Below, in pieces: positions 20,070 to 30,220 of a stretch of DNA of 64,000 nt. Numbering within the stretch: position 1 is the stretch's first letter; each line of letters opens with the position of its first letter. The notes under the pieces are model-generated. The model was not told the DNA's origin, did not search any database, and was given only the letters and a program-made list of their open reading frames with translations. The stretch is taken from NCBI GenBank assembly GCA_037042915.1, contig CM073194.1:4588001-4652000 (forward strand). The letters are read 5' to 3'. This DNA is from Auricularia sp. M13. Its lineage: Eukaryota; Basidiomycota; Agaricomycetes; Auriculariales; Auriculariaceae. Made by a program: the position numbers and the translations under genes.

Positions 20070-21017
20070 TCAAGCGGAGAGCGCTTTAGTGAGCTCGGCA
20101 TTGTACTGGGAGAGTTCGAACGACTCGCGGAACTTGTCGTACGGGCGTCCTGGGACAGCGAAGATGACTTGCTGGAACGCGTTGCGGAAGAGCGAGTCAT
20201 CGCAGGCGAGGAGTTCTGCCCACACGGCGCCGGCAGCCTCAGCGTCGGCGCCCATGGTGTCGAGAACGACTGTGGTGATGCCACGAAGCTGGAAGAGGCG
20301 GAGAGCACGGCCGCAGCGTTCGCGAAGGACGGTCTTGACGACGACAGCGGGGTCGGCGTCGGCGTGATGGGCAGCGATGGCGTTAACGTTGGGCGGGGCG
20401 GCAGTGACGACGTCGACGGGTTTGGGCGGGATGAGCTTGCCATACGCGTCGCGGATGACTTGGACATTGGGGGTGTACATGAGCGCGTGGGACATGACAC
20501 CGGCGCCGGTGCTGGCGCGGTGGGTGCGGTACCATTCCATGGCGGCTGGCGAGCGCTGGACGGCGTCGAACGTTGACGAGCGTAGGAGCACGGCTTCGGG
20601 GTCGTCGCCGCCGGCGAGGAAGGACGTCGGAGCATGCTTGGGCGAGCCCGCGTTGAGGATGCCGACACCGTCTGCGCCGTCTGCGAGCGCCGCGAGGGCT
20701 GCGGCGACCGGGCTGGCCTGCCGGAACTCGAACTCGGTTTCTTCCGAGAGGTCTGGGAGGCGGCGCGCGGCCTGGAGCTCCCAGTTCTGGAGGTCGGGGT
20801 CGTCGGAGGCGTAGAGGACGGTGTGGGTGAAGCTATCTGCGGTGGGACTTGAGACGTAATGCACACGTCTCTGGTTTGCGTCCACGTACGCTCCAGACTG
20901 AAGAATGCTCAGCGTCTCGTGCGCGGTCTTGAGGAGCATTTTCTTCCTCTGGAGGTCATGACGCTGCGGGCGGTGGCGGTTGAGATACGGTTTGGGGCGC
21001 GACTCGGTCATGATCAT
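20070..21017 (-). CDS. Microbial-type PARG-fold (DUF2263) protein with altered catalytic signature
   Basis: Single exon, 315 aa from the ATG at 21017 (MIMTESRPKPYLN; a second ATG at 21011). The family N-terminal block is present (RKKMLLKTAHETLSILQSGAY), then the macrodomain-like core: GVGILNAGSPKHAP, DDPEAVLLRSSTF, SHALMYTPNVQVIRD, and AVWAELLACD toward the end with FELSQYNAEL. Poly(ADP-ribose) glycohydrolases of this type carry a Gly-rich loop followed by Q-E-E. Here the loop reads SPKHAPTSFLAGG and QEE is replaced by PEA, so hydrolysis is doubtful, while the fold should persist. It is divergent from the ubiquitin-like gene at 21100. Confidence 0.75.
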   Translation of the reverse strand: MIMTESRPKPYLNRHRPQRHDLQRKKMLLKTAHETLSILQSGAYVDANQRRVHYVSSPTADSFTHTVLYASDDPDLQNWELQAARRLPDLSEETEFEFRQASPVAAALAALADGADGVGILNAGSPKHAPTSFLAGGDDPEAVLLRSSTFDAVQRSPAAMEWYRTHRASTGAGVMSHALMYTPNVQVIRDAYGKLIPPKPVDVVTAAPPNVNAIAAHHADADPAVVVKTVLRERCGRALRLFQLRGITTVVLDTMGADAEAAGAVWAELLACDDSLFRNAFQQVIFAVPGRPYDKFRESFELSQYNAELTKALSA

Positions 21018-21099
21018 ACCGGTTAGTTCCGATGAAAAACAGGCGGTGAGGTCGAGGTGGTGGTACGGGAAAGAGATGCGGGAGTTGCCGGGCGGAGTT
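21018..21099. promoter_or_regulatory. 82-bp shared divergent promoter
   Basis: Only 82 bp separate the start codons of the PARG-fold gene (minus) and the ubiquitin-like gene (plus). Both 5' UTRs and core promoters must overlap or lie inside the neighbouring reading frames. No TATA box is visible. Confidence 0.5.
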
Positions 21100-22103
21100 A
21101 TGGCCGACTTGGACTTTGTGACGCAACACATCGCGCTCCTCAACTCCATCCCGCCACAGCGCAAGAACGACCACCAGCTGCCGCTTGAACAGTGGCCACG
21201 GAAGGTCCCCGTGCTTGGTGTCAGTCATATGACCTCTTGTGCCCTTGCCCTTTTGGACCGCTGCTGATTGGCCTACAGATTGACCTGCCACCGCCTCCAG
21301 AGAGGAAATCCGAAGCCCAGGCGACTGCTGCGGCTGGTAGGCAGCGTTTAACTGTTTCTTTTATATAATTACTCATATTTAATTGTGACTCAGAAACGGT
21401 GACTTTGACCTTCAAGTCACTCAAGCCACCGCTCTCGTTCACGCTCGCCGTCCGGCCAACGGACACGGTCCAGGACATCAAGGCACAACTCGCCTCACAG
21501 CCCGGCGCGCCTCCGCCGGACGCCCAACGCCTGCTGTATAAAGGCAAGGCCCTCGCCGACGCCCGTCTGCTGCAGGAATACGCCATCCCGCCCGACTCGA
21601 CCCTCAACCTTATGTTCAAGCAGCCCGCCGCTCCCGCCCCCGCGCCGACCTCGATCGCCGTCCCCGCGCAGGGCGGCCACCGGCCCACGCCGTCAGTCGA
21701 GATTCTCCCGCCGCCGCCGGAGCAGCCGAGCCCGAGCGTGCCCTCGCTCGTCCTCTCGCCGACGCCGACGCGCCCGCGCTCCGGCTCGCACAGCCCGGCC
21801 CACTCGCGCACGCACTCGCGCTCGCTCACGCCCATCTCGCTCACCCTCGACGCCGACACCTCGCTCGTCTCGCAGGACCCGCCCGCGCACCCGAGCACCG
21901 CGCCCACCTCCTACCACAACACCATCACCGACCCCGCCTTCTGGTCGCGCCTGCACGAGTTCCTGCAGTCGCAGTTCCCCAACCGCGAGGACGCCGCGGC
22001 GGCTTTTGAGGAGTTCCTCGTCGCCAGCAAGAACGAGCTCTCCATCACCGACATTGCAAAGATCAGGGACACCGTCGGCGTCTTTGGCATGGGCGGCACC
22101 TGA
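21100..22103 (+). CDS. Ubiquitin-like-domain protein
   Basis: Three exons: 21100-21219, 21279-21336, 21394-22103 (295 aa). After a ~60-residue leader (MADLDFVTQHIALLNSIPP ... IDLPPPPERK) comes a ubiquitin-like fold, ~60-135: TVTLTFKSLKPPLSFTLAV, DTVQDIKAQLA, RLLYKGKALADARLLQEY and TLNLMFK. A ~90-residue Pro/Ser-rich linker follows, then a helical C-terminal domain (AFWSRLHEFLQSQFP, FEEFLVASKNEL, IAKIRDTVGVFGMGG). There is no terminal Gly-Gly for conjugation, so it is an integral Ubl domain acting as an adaptor, probably in proteasome or ubiquitin-ligase contacts (inference). This arrangement is common in basidiomycetes but not functionally described as far as I know. Confidence 0.8.
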
Positions 22104-22921
22104 GCCCCTGTCTCCTCTTTCCGTGGTGCTCGGTCTGCGCCTGCACGACACCGGGCTGTGTGTCCGCAGGCGTAGACAGAGCATGTATGCTTCTCCCCGT
22201 TTCCCGTCTCCCGTCTCCAGTTTCTCCGAATTTCCCGGTCAGTCCTGTACGCGCTGAGGACACACAATAGCATCGATGAAGTTTCTCATGATCCAGGCAG
22301 TGTAAAGTGTGAACGATCCCGGGAGCCCGAGAGAATCCCGCATGCTCGGACGCCTTTCCCGCGCGCAAGACTTCTTGAATCGAAGAGCGGGATTCTTGCG
22401 TGCCTTTTGCAATTGCACAAGGCGATGATGCGAACATTCTCTCAACTGCAACTGCAATCCCGATGTGAATCAGTTGCGGTGCTGCACTGGTGGCCCGCGG
22501 ACATCGGAGTGGCTTGTGCACCCGTGAGCATCCTGTGCAAAGTTACGGCAAACAAACTAATTCACAACTGATTCCGTGCAGTTTATCTTCGAGCACAAAT
22601 GAAGAACGGTTTGGAATGCAGGTGGCTTCCTGATGTGTATTTGCCACTTGCATTCTGCTTCAACAGTGAGTCGCGCCTCACTTCAACTAAGGCTCGCGCA
22701 CAGTGTGTGCCAATCAAGGCACGGGTCGCTGCTGACCAGAAGTCCTCCGCCAGCCCCCATATCGCCGTCTGCATCGCTGCTGGGTCTGTGCCGGAGACAA
22801 ACTCGGATGGCCCTGGCTCACCGTCCGCCGTTGCAAGTCTTGCTCTTGTCCTTTGAACTCCTTTCAACTTCAACAACCATATCGCAGAAGGGGAGTCCAG
22901 TACAACATACGCTGATTGGAA
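22104..22921. other. Intergenic, nothing convincing
   Basis: 818 bp between two facing genes. A minus-strand open frame at 22876-22583 has no family match and ordinary composition. No repeat or RNA gene seen. Confidence 0.45.
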
Positions 22922-23644
22922 TCAGTTCTTCGGCTCCTGCTCCTGCTTGTGTTCCTGTTCCTGCTCCTGCTCCTGCTCCTGCTCCTTCTCCTGCTCCTGA
23001 CCTGTTTCCGAAGCGGCAGCCGACTTCACCCCAAGCGCAGATTTCAATTGTTCCATAATCGACGGGTTGGTGGTCGGCGGCGCGGTGCAGACGATGACAG
23101 TGGCTGACCCGCCGGCGCCTCCATCGCCGCTCGCGCCCCCCGCCCCGCTCGTCCCGCCCGCCCCACTGGCCCCGCCGTACCCACTCCCACCGCCCGCGCA
23201 GATGCTTGCCCCTGCGCCGCCAGCGCCGCTCGCACCTCCTGCGCCGCTTGCCCCGCCCGCACCGCTCGCCCCTCCCGCACCGCTCGCTGCGCCTGCGCCG
23301 CCTATAGCGCTATGGCCTGTCGTCCTGCCGGGATTGGCGTCGGCGATAGGCTCAGGGTCGGCGAGTTTGCTGTTTCCGCCTCGCTGTAGCGGCGAGCCCA
23401 CGTCGGTACCCGCCTAACATACGGTGATATACTCTTAGGCATCGGCGAAAATGAAATGCAAGGGACGTACGCGAACCTTCTGAAGAGTCTTGAGATTAGG
23501 ACCTTCAGTCGGCGCGAGCGCCTTCTCGGAATCGGGCTGAGGATGCAAGCAACGCTCAGCAAGACACACAGTGGCACCGAAAGCCAAGTTCACCTTCAAG
23601 TTAGACTCGGCCGCACCCACGTTCGGGCGACTGCCTTCAGACAT
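22922..23644 (-). CDS. HSP9/12-derived protein with Gly/Ala/Ser-repeat insert and Gln/Glu tail
   Basis: Three phase-0 exons: 23644-23594, 23536-23477, 23413-22922 (200 aa). The start MSEGSRPNVGAAES, then PDSEKALAPTEGP and a C-terminal helix MEQLKSALGV, correspond to the HSP9/12 framework; the intron before exon 3 sits where the canonical family intron lies. Between framework pieces is a ~65-residue block of GGASGA repeats containing ICAGGGSGYGG. The protein ends in a QEQEKEQEQEQ run encoded by a 6-bp microsatellite (22931-22997). The insert is almost identical to that of the gene at 28209, while the rest has diverged. No TATA or TGACGT site was seen upstream. Function unknown; possibly a stress-linked disordered or wall-associated protein. 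Confidence 0.75.
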
Positions 23645-25857
23645 GGCGAAGCTGAGTGAACTGGTCGGGTGAAAGTTGAGTGGTTGCTCAAGTTGAGATT
23701 GGCTTGGTCAGAGACGGTCGGTCGATCTGCGCACGGCGCTTGTGTGCATGAAGGGTTTGCTCCATCAGGAAAACCCGATTCTCGCTAGTGCGGCCACACT
23801 GAACTCTGTTGACGCAGGCGCTGATGTCCGTTGCCGCAGTCCGTCTCTTTCGGGATGGTGCCTCCAGCGCAACTCAATCTGACTTCTAGCCCTGCGAGCG
23901 CATCTCGGAGCTACCATACACCAATCTCTGGAGCCAAAGAGCGGGTAGACGTCTCTAGCGACCAGCTAGAGCGCTCAGTTTCAGATCTCATACGCTCCGC
24001 TGCGCATATCTCGCACATGCCGCTCCCGTTTGCCGACATTGACACTATCCCACCAGCATGCAGTTGAGGAGCGCGCATGCCCGAGTTGTATCTATACCAG
24101 TGCATTAAGTATCTTCATTCATAGCTCTATAGACGATTTGTTCAGCTTCTCACATTCAAGGGTTGAAGGCGCGGAGCGCATGGCGACTTGTCGGAATACG
24201 TACGAGGCCTCGGTCCTCGGACACAGCCTGCCTCCTACACGCAGACATAGCAGAGACAAGTTGAGAGACTAAGTCCCTCAGAAACTCTCTGGACCAAGTT
24301 GGCAGCCAGGAACAGGAACGCGATCAGTGGACTAGTCCAAACTGTCGAACTCAGCAAACTCCGGCGATGGTTGAGTCGGAGTTTGGTGCACCTTGACCTC
24401 CAACCTCCACCTCATCGCGCAAGGCGAACATCCCGGTACGCCTGCGTTGGACTTGCGGACGCTCTGTTGCATCGCCTCGCCGATACCGTCATCAGCAGCC
24501 GGTTTACTTGCGTCTTGTTTGCACGAAGGAGTCCAGCGCGTTCACCACTACCGCCGCCGTGGCGGCTAGTTTGACTCATCCACTGCAGTATCGTGCGGTC
24601 GTCTATGCACAATTTCCGAATGATCGGTCGTCCTTGATGCACTGTGAGTACAGATTGTTAGTGATGCCCCATTCCCCACCTGGCGCCCGCTGATCTGCAT
24701 CTACTCTACAGCGCAGTCAAGTTGCACAACCATCTCACATCCTTTAGTTTCTGCGTACGTCGGGTTTCGGATCTTGAGGTGAGTACCACCGACAGCCTTC
24801 GTGCGGCTCTGAAATTTCATTCTCAGGTTATCAATCATTTGGCGAGCCCGACACATCGGATCGGTACGTGCGCTGTTGCTGCTGCTGCCTTCCTCGAGCT
24901 TTGGCTAATTGGCCCTCTAAGCTTTCTGCGCCCCGAACGGGCTTCCCGTACATCGTTCATTGTGCACGCTATTGGTGCGTCCTGTTTGCACCCTTCCTGA
25001 CGGATGTGATGCTGACAAGATTTCAGATGAGATGTCGGTCGTGACTCGTGAGCGCCAGAGCCAGCTACGTATTTCCCGTGCAGTGACTGGGATGCTCCAT
25101 TCTTCCCCTCCCCTCGCTTGGACTGTCGGTCCTGCACGGCACCAACGTGGTTACGTGCATGCGTGTCTGCCGCTAGCTACAGTAGTACGAAGCGTAATAT
25201 ACCATTTTACTCTATTATTTGATTCGATATCCTGAGAACTACAACGGCGGAGAGAACGGAGCGAAGAAACCGCTGCCACTCATGGCACATTTGAGGACCA
25301 TGAGATGCATAAGCGTGAATTATAGTGCGCCAAGTACCTGACATATCGGGAACCAGTGCGCAAATGACCGCCCCATAGCGATGGCTGACCGCTATAAACA
25401 GGGGGGGATAGGTCCTACGCACGGCCCGCTATAGAGCGTCCATTGCGCACATGAGCGGAGACACATTTTCCTGATGTCGTTCATATGCATTCGTCTTTGA
25501 GCTGGTGACGTAGGTGCATAGGTCAGTCGACTCGCAGTACGTGGTTCTAGTCTGCAGAGTATCGAGCTTCGGACACGCGGCGTATGAGGTCTAACGGTGA
25601 AGAGTGTCGAACAGACGGTGCTCAGAATTCGCCGACCAGATCATCCGGCGTCCGTTGTGGAACGCTTGCTTATCCCTATAGCCCTTGGTCAATCACTCTC
25701 CTCAAGTCCCAATATGACAACGTGTTCTATGAAGCGAAGGACATTAGGAAGCTGCAAGCCGGACTACGCTTGTACGGCCAGGAGGCTGAATTGCCACTGG
25801 CATTAACGACAGAATGAAATTTGAGATCTGAACAAGAGCAAGGGGGGGCAATGGACA
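23645..25857. other. Gene-poor stretch
   Basis: 2.2 kb with only short open frames of no recognisable family on either strand and no consistent exon chain. No tRNA-like B box or internal repeat seen. Confidence 0.45.
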
Positions 25858-26577
25858 TACTGCCATCGGCGTTCCCGAAGGCGCGACCGGAAAATCGCCG
25901 AAAAACGCGCGCGCGACCCGCCGCGACCGTCCGCGTCACCGCCGGCGCATTTCTCATGCTACACCTTCCAGACTCCAGGGCTAAGGTTTCGCAGAGGATA
26001 GCCGCTATCCACGGGCAGGATCAGGGCCAATGTCGACTCCATGATTTTCGACGCAATCCGAGCATCCATTCTCCCCTGTTGCTCCCCTGGCTCATCCGAT
26101 GCACTTAGCTCAGGTCTGACACCGGGTGCACGTAGGTAGACCATGGCCATGGATTATGCAGTTTTCTTTAAGGATTATTCGGTATGCCTGGGTCCTCAAC
26201 GGCCGCTGTGAAATAGCATGTAAACAACCTCGGCAGCGGCAACGTTTGAGCGCGACACACTGTGAAACAAGGGCTTGTAAAGCTATATTATCCTACCACC
26301 GACCCTGTACATGAGTTGTGAGCACTCCTCGCTCGATACTCGCGGCTCTGGACCAACGATGCCATGTGTGAGTGTAAATTAGCCATTCTAATAAAGAGAT
26401 CACACCAGCTCTAATCTTGCACGTGCATAGTGGGCATCCTCTGCAAGACCTCATCCCCAGAGTGTGGAGGGTGCAGGATGAGAAATGCGCCGGCGGTGAC
26501 GCGGACGGTCGCGGCGGGTCGCGCGCGCGTTTTTCGGCGATTTTCCGGTCGCGCCTTCGGGAACGCCGATGGCAGTA
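25858..26577. mobile_element. 720-bp transposon-like element with perfect 100-bp terminal inverted repeats
   Basis: The 100 bp at 25858-25957 recur exactly, inverted, at 26478-26577; a further ~22 bp inside each arm match imperfectly. The outermost bases are TACTGCCATCGG / CCGATGGCAGTA, so TA may be the target duplication and CTGCC the true end. Arms are extremely GC-rich; the ~520-bp core is not and has no ORF of note. Non-autonomous, and the perfect arms argue for a recent insertion or arm conversion. Both arms encode the same short spurious frame (start MRNAPAVTRTV). Confidence 0.75.
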
Positions 26578-26838
26578 AACAGGGCAGGGATAAATGTGTT
26601 GCAAGCGTGCTTCTCCTACTGCTGAGGTCGATACGATGGAAGCATCGAACCGGAACACCGAGCTTTCCACAGGCGGCATGCGCAGGGCTAACGCCCGCTC
26701 ATAATTCGCCGAGACACAATCCTTATTACGGAACTGGAAGCTGAAAATCTGGGCGAAGGTATGCATTTTGAGACCTGATCAAGAAAGGAGAAACATGAAC
26801 ATAGGGTTGCGAGCATCGGGCCGCGAAGCACTGCATGC

Positions 26839-27497
26839 TTATGCTACTACTGAGGCCCACGATGGTAGCATCGAACTCCCTTTGCCCGTTGTAGCGGGCG
26901 CACCACTGGCAGGCTTGTCGATCACGACGCCCTCATCCGACTCATCCTTAGCGGCGGTGTTGTTGCGGACGTTGGTGAACGGAATACGGGGGAGAGGGAC
27001 AAAGAGCAGGCCGAGAAGCAGGCCGTTGAGTGCGCCGATGATCAGGCCGAAGGTGACCTGACAGCTGAGGGCGAAGAGTGAGCCAAGCAACGTTCTGGGC
27101 GAGGGCTAGCAGGTCAGCCGGGAGAAACGCAAATGTACAGTATGCGTAGGTGCTGACGCAATGGGTGCCCAGATGGCCAGAAAGATGGACGTCAAGATGG
27201 ACGTAGTCTGCGGCTGCTCCATAATTTGTGTCTTTGAGACGAAGTCATGAGAAACATGACGGGCAGTGAAAAGATTGCAGGGGACTCACGGGAGGGGGAG
27301 TGGGAGGGCCTATATATTTGCAGAATCCAGTCTTAGATCCTCCTGAAAAAAAGATAAACGTGTTGGGCAGTGAGGAGGATATAGGAATCACCATTGGTGC
27401 TGCAGAACCACCAGAGGAAGAGGGCGACGACGATAGTCACGAGGATGATATGACCGATGATGCGGCATTCCCTGCTGTCGCAGCTGTTGCCGGACAT
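26839..27497 (-). CDS. Small membrane protein with three predicted TM segments
   Basis: Four exons: 27497-27392, 27342-27290, 27213-27139, 27105-26839 (166 aa, phases consistent). N-terminal TM IIGHIILVTIVVALFLWWF after MSGNSCDSREC; a second hydrophobic stretch SILTSIFLAIWAPIASA; a long third one (LLGSLFALSCQVTFGLIIGA, continuing NGLLLGLLFVPL). The hydrophilic C terminus ends GKGSSMLPSWASVVA. Acceptor of exon 3 is ambiguous by six bases (27213 or 27207). No family recognised. A decayed copy of the last ~60 bp of its coding end seems to lie at ~26600-26660. Confidence 0.6.
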
Positions 27498-28110
27498 GGG
27501 ATGCGTGCTGGGGATGAGTGAGAGGGGATGGGGAAATCGGAGACTCCTCTGCCTCTTCTTATAAACTGCAAAAACCTGTTTCTGTGCCGTGTGACCATCT
27601 CCCCCATACGCACATGTTTCCCGCTGATCCAGAATGCGCCATCCGACGCGCTTCTTGGCGCGCGCCTGTCTCCTGCGCCATCCGCACGCGCTTTGTACAG
27701 GTTGCCATTCAATGCTTCATATTTGGTGCACGCGCCGCCAGCCCGCTCCCGAATCCAGGTCCAGATGCGCTCTCCGCGGGATCTGGGAATAAAGACACCG
27801 GTAAGCTCTGCGGAGTGAGCGCCGCGTTGATGAGCAGAAAAAAGAAACAAGCCTCGTGCCCAGTCGGGTTGTCGCCTCGATACTTGAGATGAAAGTTGTA
27901 ATATTGTTACCGACTTGTCCTGAGCGTAAATTGCCCCACGGACAGCACGAATTGCATTCAAGCTAATGGTCCCGCGTCGGCGAACTGTGAGCGGCGTCTA
28001 TCCAGTGGTCCTCGCCGTTATAAGAATGCGCACGCCGCGTGTCCGAAGCTTGGTTGATTCTTTCAACTAGAGCTAGAACCACGAACTGCGATTCTACTGA
28101 CCTATATGCC

Positions 28111-28118
28111 TACGTCAC
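28111..28118 (+). promoter_or_regulatory. TGACGT (CRE/ATF-type) site upstream of HSP9/12-like gene
   Basis: TACGTCAC reads TGACGTA on the other strand, ~90 bp before the ATG at 28209; TATATATC follows at ~28138. The arrangement resembles the promoters of the two canonical HSP9/12 genes in this window. Confidence 0.45.
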
Positions 28119-28208
28119 CACTTCGAACATGAGTGTGTATATATCAACGCACACTGTAATCGCGCACTCACTCCGTTCTCTCCCAACCAGGCCGCTCCCG
28201 GCTTCATC

Positions 28209-28920
28209 ATGTCTGAAGGCAGTCGTCGCCCGAGCGTTGGCTCGGCCGAGTCTAAGGCGAGCCTGCACTTTGGGACAGTCACAATAATATGAATCTTTCT
28301 GAGCTTGCGTCCTCAGCCCGATTCCGAAACAGCACTCGCGATCGCGCCGACTGAAAGTCCCGGCGACAAGTCACTCGTAAAGGTTCGAACTTCGTTTCTT
28401 GCTTTCAAATTTCGCCGATGACTGAGAGTGAGTCGTATGTTAGGCGGACAACGCCCCGGGCTCGCTACAGCTGCAGCTGCGGGGCGGCGGGCCCAGGAAG
28501 CTCGCCGACCCCGAGCCTAGCACCGACCCTGAGCTCAGCGCCGACCCAGCGCCCGGCGCGACCACCGGTCACGCTGCCACGGGCGGCGCTGGAGGGGCGA
28601 GCGGTGCGGGAGGGGCGAGCGGTGCCGGCGGCGCAAGCGGCGCAGGAGGGGCAAGCGGCGCTGGCGGGGCAGGAGCGGGGATTTGCGCAGGCGGAGGGAG
28701 TGGGTACGGCGGCGCGAGCGGGGCTGGCGGGACGAGCGGAGCGGGAGGCGCGAGTGGGGATGGGGGCGCGGGTGGGTCTGCCACGATCGGCGTCGGGGCC
28801 AGCAAGGACAACTTGAAGACGCCGACCAACACCGTGACCTCTTCGGTTGTGGGCAAGGTCAAGTCTGCGCTAGGGATGAAAGATGCAGATCCCAGCCCGG
28901 AGGATGCGCCGAAAAGCTGA
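28209..28920 (+). CDS. HSP9/12-derived protein with Gly/Ala/Ser-repeat insert
   Basis: Three phase-0 exons: 28209-28256, 28317-28382, 28444-28920 (196 aa). MSEGSRRPSVGSAES, PDSETALAIAP, ADNAPGSLQ at the start of exon 3 and SSVVGKVKSALGMK near the end are the HSP9/12 framework; DNA-x-GSLQ and KSALGM match the canonical genes directly. The middle is replaced by a ~70-residue GGASGA array with ICAGGGSGYGG in it, encoded by ~15-bp GC-rich minisatellite units (28580-28770). Intron 1 begins GC (AAG/GCGAGC), not GT; the minus-strand relative at 22922 has GT at the same spot. Expected to be disordered, with a membrane-binding C-terminal helix (inference). Confidence 0.75.
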
Positions 28921-29220
28921 ATCTGCTGGCTTCAAGCTTCATGTTCTGGTGACTGTTCGAAGTCAAGTGACGGGCGCCTAAAGTTGCGGAACTGGGTTGC
29001 TCGAAGATGCATTTCGCACAAATCCTGGATACTCTCTCAAGATCTCACCATTTGTCTTTGGAATCTGGGGTTTTTGCTTTCTTATGTCTTACTCAGAGGA
29101 ATACTTCACTTCTTCTGTTACGATTCAATTCGTTGATTTCAGCAAATCAAGTGTTACAAACTACAGCGAGTAGTGTAGACGGGTCAAATACGGGTGAAAT
29201 ACATGATACAGCGAATACAA

Positions 29221-29595
29221 TCAGTACCTCGGCTCGCGCGTAACCGGCTCATGAGTGCCAGTCGTGGTCGTGTTCATGCCGAGCGCAGACTTGGCCTTGT
29301 CCACAAGCGACGAGTTGTTGTTCGTCATCGCGTCGTTCTTGGGACCACCAGCGAAGGTGTCCCCGAGCTTCTGCGTGTAGCTCTTCTCGCTCTGCGGCTG
29401 CAGCGAGCCCGCAGCGTTGTCCATCTACAGCAGGCACCACCAGGTCTCAGCAAATAGCAATACGCCATGAGACTCTGAGAAACGCACCTTTCCGTGGAAC
29501 TTGCCGCCGAGATGCTCAGTCGTCGTCTTCTCGGAATCAGGCTTCACAAAGGCGCCGATTTTGTCGGTAAGGCTCTGGCGACCAGCATCGGACAT
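29221..29595 (-). CDS. HSP9/HSP12 family heat-shock protein, second canonical copy
   Basis: Two exons, 29595-29488 and 29424-29221 (103 aa). Exon 1 is 108 nt, the same as in the 12724 gene, and starts MSDAGRQSLTDKIGAFVKP; exon 2 has MDNAAGSLQPQSEKSYTQKL and SSLVDKAKSALGMN. The C terminus is 12 residues longer (TTTTGTHEPVTREPRY). Same single intron position. Encoded opposite to, and ~300 bp downstream of, the insert-bearing relative at 28209, so the two genes converge. Confidence 0.9.
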
Positions 29596-29676
29596 GTTGA
29601 AAGTAGATGAGAGTGGTTTGGGTAGATGAGAGAAGAGTTGTTGGGGTTGGGTAGTTGTGTGAATTCAGGGAAACAC

Positions 29677-29710
29677 AGAGGGGCTTATATAGGAGCTGAC
29701 GCGATGACGT
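29677..29710 (-). promoter_or_regulatory. HSP9/12 promoter: STRE, TATA and TGACGT
   Basis: Reading toward the gene: TGACGT site at 29705-29710, TATA-like TATATAAG at ~29683-29691 and a CCCCT stress-response element at ~29679-29683, all within 120 bp upstream of the ATG at 29595. Confidence 0.5.
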
Positions 29711-30220
29711 AGGTGGAGATTCGAGCTGTCGTCCGTTTTGGGAAAGTTTGTCCTTGCCGATCCCAGTGCCACTTGCGTCATGCTACGCAGTATGACGACG
29801 GTTCCACAGACTGAGGTCACGAGGGAGCTGAAAATCAAGCACTGTATGACAGGAAGTCACCGTGGACCCACGCCGTGCTTCTGTCACAACAGTAATATTC
29901 GGGACAACATGCTGAAGAGTCCGTTGAAAGGCGAATGAGGGTGGTTATTGTGGCTTGCAGTAGTATGTACCGGCGTGGCCATGCTGAACGAGCTGCTGCT
30001 ACTGCGCACAGGCCACCGTATTTTGTACTTTGCAAGGGATCCAAGGCCAATAGCCTCCTTGTGCTGCAAAAGACACGGTTTTATCTCGTCATCTGCCAGT
30101 GAATGTGTGTAAACGAAAAGACGTACGAGCATGCCCGAACTACAATCCCGCTGCACTTCGAGCACCCGCATCGCCCGCTGGCGGTCCACCGTGAGCGTTC
30201 TCCTCTGACCCAGCATCATA

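Noticed and set aside
19955-20866. 303-codon Ser/Pro/Thr-rich minus-strand frame
   Set aside because: Same strand but shifted frame of the PARG-fold gene; composition is that of an out-of-frame GC-rich gene.
23067-23417. Proline-rich plus-strand frame (PAPLAPPAPL repeats), and its like at 28862-28569 minus
   Set aside because: Both are the antisense of the Gly/Ala/Ser-repeat blocks of the HSP9/12-like genes, which have start codons, introns and family ends.
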